From contig JACPWG010000031.1 of assembly GCA_016197205.1 (NCBI GenBank), positions 1 to 64,000 on the forward strand: a stretch of DNA of 64,000 bases. Direction: 5' to 3'. How positions within the stretch are numbered: the stretch's first letter is position 1; each line of letters opens with the position of its first letter. The DNA comes from Planctomycetota bacterium. Its GTDB lineage: Bacteria; Planctomycetota; MHYJ01; WSZJ01; JACPWG01. The translations under genes and the position numbers were made by a program. The notes beneath the pieces are model-generated. The model saw nothing but the letters and a program-made list of their open reading frames with translations, made no database searches and was not told the DNA's origin. Positions 16,901 through 25,427 of this stretch are shown piece after piece.

Positions 16901-19900
16901 ACCAACGGCCCGTGGACCGTGCTCAACCCGTCCGCCCTCCTCACCACGACCTCGTACACGGCAACGTCGCTCACGAACGGCACGACCTACCATTTCCGCG
17001 CACGAGCGGTAGACGCCTCTTCCAACACCGGGAGCCCCTCCGCCTCGATCTCCGCACGACCCTTCGATAGCGTGGCCCCGGCGGCCCCGGTCGGCCTCTC
17101 GTGCGCAGCGGGGGAGGGGAAGAACACTCTTTCATGGACGGCGAACACCGAGACCGACTGGGCCGGAATGCGCGTCCTGCGCTCAACGAGCGAGTCTGGT
17201 CCGTTCACGGAGCTGATCTCGGTAGGGCCCGTGACGACCCTGGAGGACGCGGGCCTCACGAACGACACGACCTACTGGTACAAACTGCAGGCCCGGGACA
17301 CGTCCGACAACCTAAGTCCGGAAGCCGGCCCGATCTCCGGGGCACCTCACGATCAAACGCCGCCCGCGATCCCCGCCGGCCTCCACGCCGTTTCCTCCGA
17401 TCGGCAAGTCGATTGCCTATGGAGCCCAAACGTCGAGGGGGACCTCGCCGGTTACAATCTGGACCACGCCACCTCGGCGAACGGCCCGTGGACCCGGCTC
17501 AACGCCTCGCTCCTTACCCAGCCGAGCTTCGTCCACGCGGGGCTCGACAACGGCACCAGCCACTGGTATCGCGTGTTCGCGCAAGACACGCATCAGAATG
17601 CCTCGGGCCCGGCGCAAATCGGGCCGGTCGTGCCTCGGGATGATGTGGCACCCGCGGCCGTCACGGGGCTCACCGCGCAGGCCGGGGATCGCCAGGTTAC
17701 CCTCGGGTGGACGCAGGCCGCCGAGGTCGACCTCGCCGGAACCAACCTGTACCGCGCGACCCAGTCCGGCGGCCCCTTCACGAAGGTCAACGCCGCGCTC
17801 GTGACAGCGACCTCCTACGTCGCGACCGGCCTGGTCAATGGGACGCGGTACTGGTTCGTCGCGAAGCAGCAGGACACCTCCGAAAATGAGGGTCCGGCCT
17901 CCGCGCCGGCCGTGGATGCGGTGCCGTTCGACACGGTCCCGCCCGCGACCCCGACCGGCCTGTGCTGCGTGGCCGGGGACCAGCGGAACACCGTGAACTG
18001 GACGCTGGGGGGCGACTACGACCTCGCCGCGTACCGCGTGCTAAGAGCCCTCGCGGAGTCCGGCCCCTACGCCGAGTTGGCCTCGGTCGGCCTCACGACT
18101 TCCTACGTGGACGCGAATCTGACGAATGGCCAGGCCTACTATTACAAACTGCAGAGCCGCGACACCAGCTCGAACCTCAGTCCGGAGGCCGGCCCCGTAA
18201 CGGGCTCGCCTCACGATTTGACGCCGCCCGCGATGCCGGCCGGGCTCACCGCGGAGCCCTCGGACCGGCAGGTCGCGCTCGCCTGGATTGACGGCACGGA
18301 GACCGATCGCGCGGGCTTCTGGGTGGAAAGGGCCGCGGCAAGCACCGGCCCCTGGACCCGACTCAACTCGGCGATCCTGACCTCCCCGTCGTACACGGCC
18401 ACGGGGCTCACGAACGGCCAGAATACCTGGTTTCAAATTTTTGCCGCTGACACGTCTTCGAATGAATCGACCCCGGCCGTCATCGGGCCGAAAGTCGCTC
18501 GCGATGCGGTCCCGCCGGCGGCCCCGGTGAATCTGACGGTCGTTGAAAGCGATCAGGCCGTGTCCCTCGGGTGGACGGCCGGCGGCTCGGACGAGGACCT
18601 CGCCGGCTTCGACCTCTACCGCGCCACGCAGTCCCAAGGCCCTTACGTCAAGCACAGCGCGTCGCTCATCACGAGCGCCGCGTACACCGCGACCGGGCTT
18701 GCGAACGGCACGCGCTACTTTTTCGTCGTCAAGGCTCGGGACACGTCCGACAACTCCAGTGCCGCCTCCGCCGAGTGCAATGCCCGGCCCTTCGACACCG
18801 TCCCGCCCGGCCGGCCGGCCGCGTTTTCAGCGACCGCGGGGGACGCGCGTGTGACGATCAGCTTCGCGGCCAACACGGAGCCGGATCTCAAGAGCTACCG
18901 TATCCTGAGGGCGACTTCGCAAAACGGCGAGTACTCGACCGTCGCGCAGCTCGCCTCCGCGGCGCCGTGGGTCGACACGACCGTCACCGTCGACACCGAG
19001 TACTGGTACGAAGCCGTCGCGACTGACACCTCGGACAATGACAGCCCGCCCGCGGGCCCACTCTCCGCGACAGGGTTCGATCACACCGCCCCGGCCGTTC
19101 CCGCGTCGGTGCACGCGACCCCGCATGAATTGTCGGTTTCGCTCGATTGGTCGGCCAATACCGCGGACGCCGATTACGTTGGGGTGAACGTGTATCGCGC
19201 CACGTCGGCGACCGGCCCTTTCACAAAGCTGAACGGCACGCCCGTTACCGGGACCACCTTCGACGACCTGAACCAGATCTCGCTTACCCCGCTCCATTAC
19301 CAACTGCGGGCCCTGGACGGCCATTCCAATGAGAGCGGCGCATCTGAAACGGTCAATGCGCTTCCTCTGAACACCCTGCCGCCGGCGATTCCGACGGGAC
19401 TCTCGGTCACGCCGGGCGACTCCAGGAACGCGCTCACGTTCCAAACGGGTGGAGAGCTGGATCTCGCCGGCGTCGACGTATATCGGGCTACGAGCGGGGG
19501 CGCCTTCGTCAAGGTGAACTCCGCACCGATTTCGACCGGCGCCTTCTCCGACGAAGGTCTGATAAACTACACCGAGTACCGGTACTTCGTCAAGGCAATT
19601 GATGTCGCGCAAAACGCGAGTGGCGCATCCGCGCCGGTCGTAGTTGGGATGCCGATCGACCTGACGCCGCCGCCGATTCCCGTCGGCGTCGCCGTGGTCC
19701 CCGGCAATCGACGCGCGGTCGTGAGTTGGACGGCCGTGTCGGCCTCCGATCTCGCCGGAATCATCGTGTACCGTTCCACGGTCGCCGGCGAGCCGGGCGA
19801 GCGCGTGAGCGGCCCCGACCCGGTCACGGGCACGAGCTTCACCGACCTCGGCCTCACGAATGGTGTCCAGTACTTCTGGTCTGCCGGCAGTATCGACGTG

Positions 19901-22900
19901 CACCAAAACCAATCCGCGCGCTCCGCCCAGACCACCGGCATTCCCCGCTACCCGCGGCCGACGGGTCTTGCTCGGACCGCGGTTGGAAACCAGTCGGTTG
20001 GCCTCGCGTGGGCCCCCGTGGCAGAGCCCGACCTGGCCTCGTACAACGCTTACCGGGCGCCGGCCCCCGCCGGCCCGTGGACGCTCGTCAACGGCACGCC
20101 CATTTTGGCCCCCTCGTACACGGACTCCACCGTCCCGAACGGCACGTGGTGGTTTGCCGTGACGGCCGTCTCGTCCAATGGGGACGAGAGCCTGCGCTCA
20201 GACCCGATCATCGCCCGGCCCGAGGACGTCCTCGCCCCCACGCTCGCCGGCCCGATGCCGCCCGCGCCGGGTGACAACACCCCGGTCCTCCACGGCCAGG
20301 GGCTTGCCGGCTATCGGGTCGAGCTGTTCGAGGGCGCAGCCCCGCTCGGCGATACGCTGGTCAACGCGACCGGCAGTTTCGCCCGCGAAGTGAACTCCGC
20401 CCTGAACGACGGCGACCACACCCTCTACGCCCGCATGTCCTCGACGCTCGAGGGCGGCGCGATCTCCGAACAGTCCAACCCCGTCACCGTGACCGTGAGC
20501 ACCGTGCCGGGCGACATCGCGGCGCGCGCCTTCGGCGGGAGGGTCGCGGTCACTTGGCAGTCGAACCCGGCCTCGGCCCTCGCGTACCACGTCTACCGCA
20601 CCTTGATCCCCGGCAGCGCGTACCTGCGCGTGACCTCTGCGCCGGTTCACGGCACGCTACTCCTCGACGCCGGCATGCCGTCCGGCACGTACTACTATCG
20701 CGTCTCCGCAGTCAATGCCCAGAACTCCGAATCCGCCATGTCCGAGGAAGTCGAGGCGGTCCTCGACGCGACGCCGCCTACGCTCCTCGCGGTCGCACCC
20801 GCGGACGGCGCCACCGACGTGCCCGTCGACGCGCCGGTGACGCTCAGCTTCTCCGAGCGGATCGCGGCCGCCTCCGCGAACTACGACCAGTCGCTCTTCC
20901 TGGTCCATGCGGCCACCGGCCGCATTGTGGACGCGACCGTGACGTGGAGCGAGGCGACCGCCACGCTCACGCCCGCGGAACCGCTCGACCACGAGGCCTT
21001 CTATCAAGTCGCCGTGACCTCGCACGTGACCGACCTCGCCGGCAACCCACTCGTGCCGGCCTCGCCCGCGCTGTTCCAGTTCCGGACCGCGGCGCTCGAC
21101 CTCGGCGGCTGGGCTGCGTATGGCCCCCGCTGGAGCGCGGTCTGGTACAACGACGATCCGATCCAGTACGTCCTGGAGCCCATGATGCCCTGGACGGTCT
21201 TCTTCACCCGGCCGGTCGATCGCGCGACGGTCACGGCCGACCGCGTGAAGCTCCAGCCTCTGCTGGACGACGCGGCGCTCGGGGCGCCGCTCCCCGTGAA
21301 GCTCGACTTCGGACCCGACAACCAGAGCATCCGCGTGATACCGCTCGCGCCGCTGCCGGACGGTCGCCAGGCGGCGCTCACGTTTTCGTCGGAGATCACC
21401 GACCCCTACGGCCACCGACTTGGGACCGGCAGCGGCATGGAGCCCTACGACCAGATCGTGTGGTCGCCCGGGGACGGCGTGTTCCCCGATGCATCGATTC
21501 CGCGCGTCTTGTCCGTCAGGCCCGGCCCAGGCGCTGAAGGCGTCCGCGACGGCGAACCGGTCCGACTCCGCTTCTCCGAGCCGGTCAGCGCAGCGAGCGT
21601 GACCGGCGACACCGTGCGCGTCCTCCGCGCGAGCGACGGCAGCCCGGTGGCCGGGAGCCTCGCGCTTTCCGACACCGGGCGCGAAGTGACGTTCACGCCG
21701 ACCGACCCTTGGGCGCCCGAGACGCATTTCCAAGTCGAGGTGACGCCGGCCGTCCTGGACCTCGCCGGGCACGCCCTCGACCAGGATCCGGGCACGGACG
21801 GCGCGCAGGCGTTCTCTTCGCCGTTCCGCACGGAGGCGGCGGACGCGGAGGGTCCGGTCGTCGTCGGCCTCGGACCGGTCTTCACCGGGAACCAGGTCCT
21901 GCCGGACGCGCGACCGCTCGTTGTCTTCTCGGAGCCCATCGACCCCGCGACGGTCCCGGGCGAGGGGACGAACGCCGGCCTCGAAGTGACCGCGAACGGA
22001 TTGCTCGTGTCGGGGAACTGGACGGCTTCCCCCGACGGCCGGCGCTTGCTGTTTACGCCGGAGGCGGATCTTGCCTACGAAGCGTCGGTCGCCCTCGCGG
22101 TGCGGCCCGCGCTCGGACCAAACGACCCGCGCGGGAACGCGTTCAACCAGCACCCGCTCCATGCGCCGCCGGCCTCCTTCGAGGCGGGCTTCGCGATCCT
22201 CCGCGAGGCGGACCTCGGTCCGCAGGTCACGTTCGTGGAACCGGGGCCGTGGCTGAACGCGCCGTGGGGGAGTTTCGTTCTGCGAGTCGAGAGCTCCGGC
22301 ACGCTGATCGACCCGGACGCGATCCACATGACCGTCGGCGGGGTCGAGGTCGAGGACGCGGTGCGCACGGGCGCGTCGCCGGTGGAGGTGAGCTTCACGG
22401 CGCACGTGGCCGAGGGGGCTCCGCGTACGGTGACGGTCACCGCGACCGACCGCGCGGGCCGCACGCGGGTCGCGAGCCGCGACTACCAGGTCGACCTTGC
22501 GCCGCCGCTTGTGACGGCGCAGGCGCCGGCGAACGGGACTGTGACCAGCTCCCAGACGCCGACGCTCCGTGTCGACTTCGAAGAGACGCTCTCGGGCGTG
22601 CCGGCCAACGGCGTGCGGTTTCTACTGACCGGGCCGGATGGCACGCTCATGGACCTGGCGCCGGCGGTGCAGACGGAGACGATGGCGAGCGCCGCCGCGC
22701 CGCTGCCGCTCGGCTCGGGGCAGTGGACCGTGCGCGCGGTGGTTGTGGATCGCGCCGGCAACGAAGCCTCTCCGCAATACTCGTCTTTCTTCGTGGATGC
22801 GGTCGGCCCGACATTCGGCTTCGAATCGCCCGCGAACGAGGCCGCGCTGCGAACGGTGCCGGACTTCATCCGAGTGTGGGTCGATGACTCGATCGCGGGC

Positions 22901-24796
22901 GTGGATCCGGACTCGATTCACATGGAGCTGGATGAAGTGGACGTGACGGTGCAGGCCTCCAGGCCGCCGGGCACGGGCTTCGTGTCGCTCGCGCCGGCGA
23001 ATCTCGCGGAAGGCGTCCACCACGTTCGGGTGACCGCCGCGGATCGCGTCGGGAACCCGGGGGCGGCTGGGACGGGCTTCGACTGGCAGTTCACGTATGA
23101 CGCCACGCCCCCGACCGTGACCTTCACCGAACCGGGCCCGGGCGCGCACGTCTGGAACGCGCGGCCGACCCTCCGAGTCGCGGTCTCCGACGCCGTCTCC
23201 GGCGTGGCGCCGGCGGGGCTCCTCGTGCGCCTGGACGAGGCGCCGATCAATGACTGGTCCTACGCCGGAGGGGTTGTCACTCTCGTGCCCGGCGAAGACC
23301 TCGCGGCCGGCGAGCACGCCCTGTACGTGCGCGCCGAGGACCCCGCCGGAAATGCGACGGAGCTCCCCGCCTCCCAGAGCACGTTCATTGTACACGTCGT
23401 GGCGCCGTTGACCGCGCCGGGCGGCGTCGCGTGCGTCGCCGGCGACGGTCTCTTGACGATTTCCTGGGAGGCCGCTCCGGAGGAACAAGGCGTCGCGACG
23501 TACCGCATTTTCCAGCGGACCTCCGCCGGCGGCGCAAACGCGCTTCTTGCCGACGTCGCCCACCCCGGCACGTCCTTCGTCCACAGCCCGGTCCCGAATT
23601 GCATCCGGCGCTACTACGTCGTGCAGGCCCTGCGCGCGAACGGGGAGGAGAGCCCGCTCTCGGAAGAGGTGAGCGGTCGGCCCGAGGGGCCGCCGCCGGC
23701 CGTGCCTACGGGATTCACCCTAGACGCCGGAAATCGCCGTGTCCGCCTCGCCTGGACGTCCAACACGGAGCCGACGCTGAAGGATTACGTTGTCCGGCGT
23801 TCTACCGAAGCCGGCCAGCCCGGGGACCCAATCGCCGCCGTCGCGGCCCCGGCCACGAGCTACGTGGACCAGGGCGGGGCCGGCACCCTGACGAACGGCA
23901 CGACCTACTACTACGCGATCGAAGCGCGAAACCGCTGCGACACGGCGAGCGGCCCGACGGCCCAGCTTGCAGCGACGCCGTTCCTCCCGGCACCGGCGCA
24001 CCTGCACGTGACCGTCGCCACGTCCTCGACGATTACGCTGGCCTGGGATGCCTACGAAGGCGGCGGCCTGAGCGCAATCCGCGTGTTCCGCTCAACCGAG
24101 TCCGGCACGGAGGAAGCGCCGGCCGTGGTCGAGCTCCCTGGCACCGCCACGACCTGGACCGACCCGAACTGCGTCCTCGGCACATCCTACTTCTATGTCA
24201 TCTGCGGCGTCGCGCCCGACGAGGCCGCGACAGAGACCGCGTCCTCCAACGAGGCCGTGGGCTCTCCGCGCTACCCCCCGCCGAGCCTTGATGCCTCGAA
24301 CGTCCGGAAGACCAACGACCCGACCCCGCGAGTCACCGGCGCCGCCACCGCCGGCGCGCACATCCTCGTCCACCTTCCCGGTCAGATCGTAGGCGAGGGG
24401 GACGCGAATGGCGAAGGGCACTTCGACTTCCAGCTCGCGGTCTCGCTGGCCGACGGCCCGCACTACCTGAGCGCGACCGCCCTGGCGACCGGCATAGCCG
24501 TGTCCGAATCTCTGCCGTCGAATTCGCGTCGAGTGACGATCGACACGACCCCGCCCGACTCGCCCACCGGCGTCACGGCGGTGCCCGGTCCGAACTTCGT
24601 CGATGTCCACTGGCGGCCCTCGTTCGCCTCCGACCTCCTGGGGTACAACATCTGGAGGAGCTTGGATGGCGAGACCTTCACGAAACTCAACGACCGCCTC
24701 GTCGTGGGGACGCAGTTCCGGGACTCGACCGCCCTGAACGGTACGACCTACCGCTATCGCGTGACGGCCGTGGACGACACGGTCAGGGAGCAGTAG
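13925..24796 (+). CDS. Giant secreted fibronectin-III/Ig-like repeat protein
   Basis: 3623-aa surface or secreted protein. GGAGG precedes the ATG; residues 7-29 form a signal-anchor. Residues about 60-290 resemble the N-terminal region of large secreted repeat proteins and end in FPISIDPL. Residues about 290-650 are beta-rich and unassigned. Then come 15 tandem FN3 domains (about 662-2104) with a period near 96 residues, each opening with a Pro-rich linker plus GLxAxPGDxxVxLxW and ending in YxFxVxAxDTSxN. An Ig-like module (about 2104), one FN3 (about 2194), three Big_5-like domains (about 2282, 2521, 2642), four further Ig-like modules (about 2764-3160), three FN3, one Ig-like and a last FN3 (3541-3623) follow. 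The last FN3 stops at VDDTVREQ without its final strand, so the C-terminus looks truncated. No sortase, anchor or secretion-tail motif is visible. Adhesion or matrix roles are inferred from architecture only. Confidence 0.9.
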   Translation: MLRSRFVAPLVVVAALFAAGLAFLYSVLAPAPGGDRGAAVAGASARGAVRPRSSPAPGTTAKPAKPPTPAAGPARPSRPTVTLPPGSAPKIAPSLVRDGESAKAEGPDFEAVFARGGMLFSRKPSGPGPRSDSPPSLAFRLTEVRRGGAVLHSAPPQSPALEVQGLRVVYRHSDSLVESFEVRADGVEQTLRLERAPEGAGDLFVRGALDTGLEPTRRGPDVGDITFVSKDTQEPLLCYGEACAIDAAGKRRPVATWIDREGLGLRLDEEWLSTATFPISIDPLFSTRVTIGAGHAPLALARNAGSNTFLAVYATNAGAPALLAVELGSDSHPVASPSQITLLPLGPNPDVRLVTSPSTGRHLLVYHEGSAYLTYTGAGLSKMIQGSSAIRAVVLNPNGTVFRPPATLLGTSLYYGMDAVLRTGPGDWQVQWYESGRTTPDLSSPFLVSWNTLYRGFYEADVASDGTVRAGPGFGQGAVFADALLGLVYDPVANKSQTLWTDGASMHATPGGALLGGLWESAAFIRSPRTGEFRMVAEYGYTSAPPPSNNYALSASGAGFSPAPRAAEGLGFLSPALAFAPAADRSLFAYRTTDPSQWGQIRVQELAADGSPDASETVQLPEGAQVPSSPAVIYDPVQRRYLVAWSIGSSIRAQLVTPTDHWVPPPLGLTATPGERQVSLAWGAPPIEDVKGYSVYRSLSANGPFVKVNATLLTGTSFVDVDPTSPSAPVTQVVFYYVEIEDFAGNRASSATISAQPYDHLAPATPAGVQATRGDSQVTVAWAAVGAPDLLSYRLWQRNADATYTLRATVSASTTTTVVTGLTNDTAYTFAVTARDSSLNESPRSADCSATPVDLTPPAVPAGLVVTPGDSSLTWAWSANTEVDLAGYNIYRSTTADGPFSLLNPSSLLTTPVYVDAPLTIGQAYWVRVAAVDTHSNPSAQSAAMSGVPLDLSPPAAPTGLAATPQDGAVLLAFNANSEPDLAGYRVERATSTNGPWTVLNPSALLTTTSYTATSLTNGTTYHFRARAVDASSNTGSPSASISARPFDSVAPAAPVGLSCAAGEGKNTLSWTANTETDWAGMRVLRSTSESGPFTELISVGPVTTLEDAGLTNDTTYWYKLQARDTSDNLSPEAGPISGAPHDQTPPAIPAGLHAVSSDRQVDCLWSPNVEGDLAGYNLDHATSANGPWTRLNASLLTQPSFVHAGLDNGTSHWYRVFAQDTHQNASGPAQIGPVVPRDDVAPAAVTGLTAQAGDRQVTLGWTQAAEVDLAGTNLYRATQSGGPFTKVNAALVTATSYVATGLVNGTRYWFVAKQQDTSENEGPASAPAVDAVPFDTVPPATPTGLCCVAGDQRNTVNWTLGGDYDLAAYRVLRALAESGPYAELASVGLTTSYVDANLTNGQAYYYKLQSRDTSSNLSPEAGPVTGSPHDLTPPAMPAGLTAEPSDRQVALAWIDGTETDRAGFWVERAAASTGPWTRLNSAILTSPSYTATGLTNGQNTWFQIFAADTSSNESTPAVIGPKVARDAVPPAAPVNLTVVESDQAVSLGWTAGGSDEDLAGFDLYRATQSQGPYVKHSASLITSAAYTATGLANGTRYFFVVKARDTSDNSSAASAECNARPFDTVPPGRPAAFSATAGDARVTISFAANTEPDLKSYRILRATSQNGEYSTVAQLASAAPWVDTTVTVDTEYWYEAVATDTSDNDSPPAGPLSATGFDHTAPAVPASVHATPHELSVSLDWSANTADADYVGVNVYRATSATGPFTKLNGTPVTGTTFDDLNQISLTPLHYQLRALDGHSNESGASETVNALPLNTLPPAIPTGLSVTPGDSRNALTFQTGGELDLAGVDVYRATSGGAFVKVNSAPISTGAFSDEGLINYTEYRYFVKAIDVAQNASGASAPVVVGMPIDLTPPPIPVGVAVVPGNRRAVVSWTAVSASDLAGIIVYRSTVAGEPGERVSGPDPVTGTSFTDLGLTNGVQYFWSAGSIDVHQNQSARSAQTTGIPRYPRPTGLARTAVGNQSVGLAWAPVAEPDLASYNAYRAPAPAGPWTLVNGTPILAPSYTDSTVPNGTWWFAVTAVSSNGDESLRSDPIIARPEDVLAPTLAGPMPPAPGDNTPVLHGQGLAGYRVELFEGAAPLGDTLVNATGSFAREVNSALNDGDHTLYARMSSTLEGGAISEQSNPVTVTVSTVPGDIAARAFGGRVAVTWQSNPASALAYHVYRTLIPGSAYLRVTSAPVHGTLLLDAGMPSGTYYYRVSAVNAQNSESAMSEEVEAVLDATPPTLLAVAPADGATDVPVDAPVTLSFSERIAAASANYDQSLFLVHAATGRIVDATVTWSEATATLTPAEPLDHEAFYQVAVTSHVTDLAGNPLVPASPALFQFRTAALDLGGWAAYGPRWSAVWYNDDPIQYVLEPMMPWTVFFTRPVDRATVTADRVKLQPLLDDAALGAPLPVKLDFGPDNQSIRVIPLAPLPDGRQAALTFSSEITDPYGHRLGTGSGMEPYDQIVWSPGDGVFPDASIPRVLSVRPGPGAEGVRDGEPVRLRFSEPVSAASVTGDTVRVLRASDGSPVAGSLALSDTGREVTFTPTDPWAPETHFQVEVTPAVLDLAGHALDQDPGTDGAQAFSSPFRTEAADAEGPVVVGLGPVFTGNQVLPDARPLVVFSEPIDPATVPGEGTNAGLEVTANGLLVSGNWTASPDGRRLLFTPEADLAYEASVALAVRPALGPNDPRGNAFNQHPLHAPPASFEAGFAILREADLGPQVTFVEPGPWLNAPWGSFVLRVESSGTLIDPDAIHMTVGGVEVEDAVRTGASPVEVSFTAHVAEGAPRTVTVTATDRAGRTRVASRDYQVDLAPPLVTAQAPANGTVTSSQTPTLRVDFEETLSGVPANGVRFLLTGPDGTLMDLAPAVQTETMASAAAPLPLGSGQWTVRAVVVDRAGNEASPQYSSFFVDAVGPTFGFESPANEAALRTVPDFIRVWVDDSIAGVDPDSIHMELDEVDVTVQASRPPGTGFVSLAPANLAEGVHHVRVTAADRVGNPGAAGTGFDWQFTYDATPPTVTFTEPGPGAHVWNARPTLRVAVSDAVSGVAPAGLLVRLDEAPINDWSYAGGVVTLVPGEDLAAGEHALYVRAEDPAGNATELPASQSTFIVHVVAPLTAPGGVACVAGDGLLTISWEAAPEEQGVATYRIFQRTSAGGANALLADVAHPGTSFVHSPVPNCIRRYYVVQALRANGEESPLSEEVSGRPEGPPPAVPTGFTLDAGNRRVRLAWTSNTEPTLKDYVVRRSTEAGQPGDPIAAVAAPATSYVDQGGAGTLTNGTTYYYAIEARNRCDTASGPTAQLAATPFLPAPAHLHVTVATSSTITLAWDAYEGGGLSAIRVFRSTESGTEEAPAVVELPGTATTWTDPNCVLGTSYFYVICGVAPDEAATETASSNEAVGSPRYPPPSLDASNVRKTNDPTPRVTGAATAGAHILVHLPGQIVGEGDANGEGHFDFQLAVSLADGPHYLSATALATGIAVSESLPSNSRRVTIDTTPPDSPTGVTAVPGPNFVDVHWRPSFASDLLGYNIWRSLDGETFTKLNDRLVVGTQFRDSTALNGTTYRYRVTAVDDTVREQ

Positions 24797-25345
24797 ATGG
24801 AAACCCTCCGAAATTGCGCGCTCAGCATCATTCTCCTCGCCTGCGCTACCGCGGTCGTGGGGCTCTGGCGTGCGGCCGATCTCTCTTCCACGACCGGCAC
24901 TCATGGCGACGGGGCGTGCGCTTCGACGGTTCGCAGTGGCGAAGTGGGTCGGCTTCCAGCGGTCCCGGAGGGCTCGCCGCCGGCGGTGGCACCGGCCCGT
25001 GCGCGATCGCCGTTGCACTCCGCCTCGCGAAGCCAGGAGCAGCGCGACCAGGCAGCCCCGCCCCGCTCCAGCGTTGCGCCTGGCGCCTGTGTCGCGCTCG
25101 CCGCTACGGCGATGGACGACGACACGGCAGGGAGCCTCGTCTTGGGGCTTGAAGAGGCTGTGAGCAGGACCGACCTGATGTCAGCCGGCGCTCTGGCTCG
25201 GGAGCTGTCTCGGATGGGGAAGGCGGCGCGCGTGTCGCTCGGCCGGGCGCGTGCCCGGTGTACGAGTCCCGAGCTGGGCGCCTATTTGGACTACGCCTCC
25301 GGCGGCCCCGAACCCAAGCGCGAGCACGCCGCGACTCCTCGCTGA
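24797..25345 (+). CDS. Small putative lipoprotein between giant protein and RHS
   Basis: 182-aa protein of unknown function. The ATG directly follows the giant gene's TAG (TAGATG), and the GGGAG inside the giant gene's last codons serves as Shine-Dalgarno, so the genes are coupled. The N-terminus METLRNCALSIILLAC has a short basic region, a hydrophobic core and a lipobox-like LLAC (Cys16). The middle (about 40-100) is Pro/Ala/Ser-rich and probably disordered; the C-terminal part (about 105-170) is predicted helical (AGSLVLGLEEAVSRTDLMSA). It could be an accessory to the giant protein or the RHS protein. Confidence 0.65.
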   Translation: METLRNCALSIILLACATAVVGLWRAADLSSTTGTHGDGACASTVRSGEVGRLPAVPEGSPPAVAPARARSPLHSASRSQEQRDQAAPPRSSVAPGACVALAATAMDDDTAGSLVLGLEEAVSRTDLMSAGALARELSRMGKAARVSLGRARARCTSPELGAYLDYASGGPEPKREHAATPR

Positions 25346-25427
25346 GGGTCCTCCCGGGGGTGGCTCCATGGATGAACCTGAAATGATCGTGCTTGACGAA
25401 AACCGTTGCAAAAGGGAAGATCCGAGC

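Noticed and set aside
20657..22405. 582-aa minus-strand frame inside the giant FN3 gene
   Set aside because: Codon-shadow composition; the plus-strand Ig-like domains are well formed through the same DNA.
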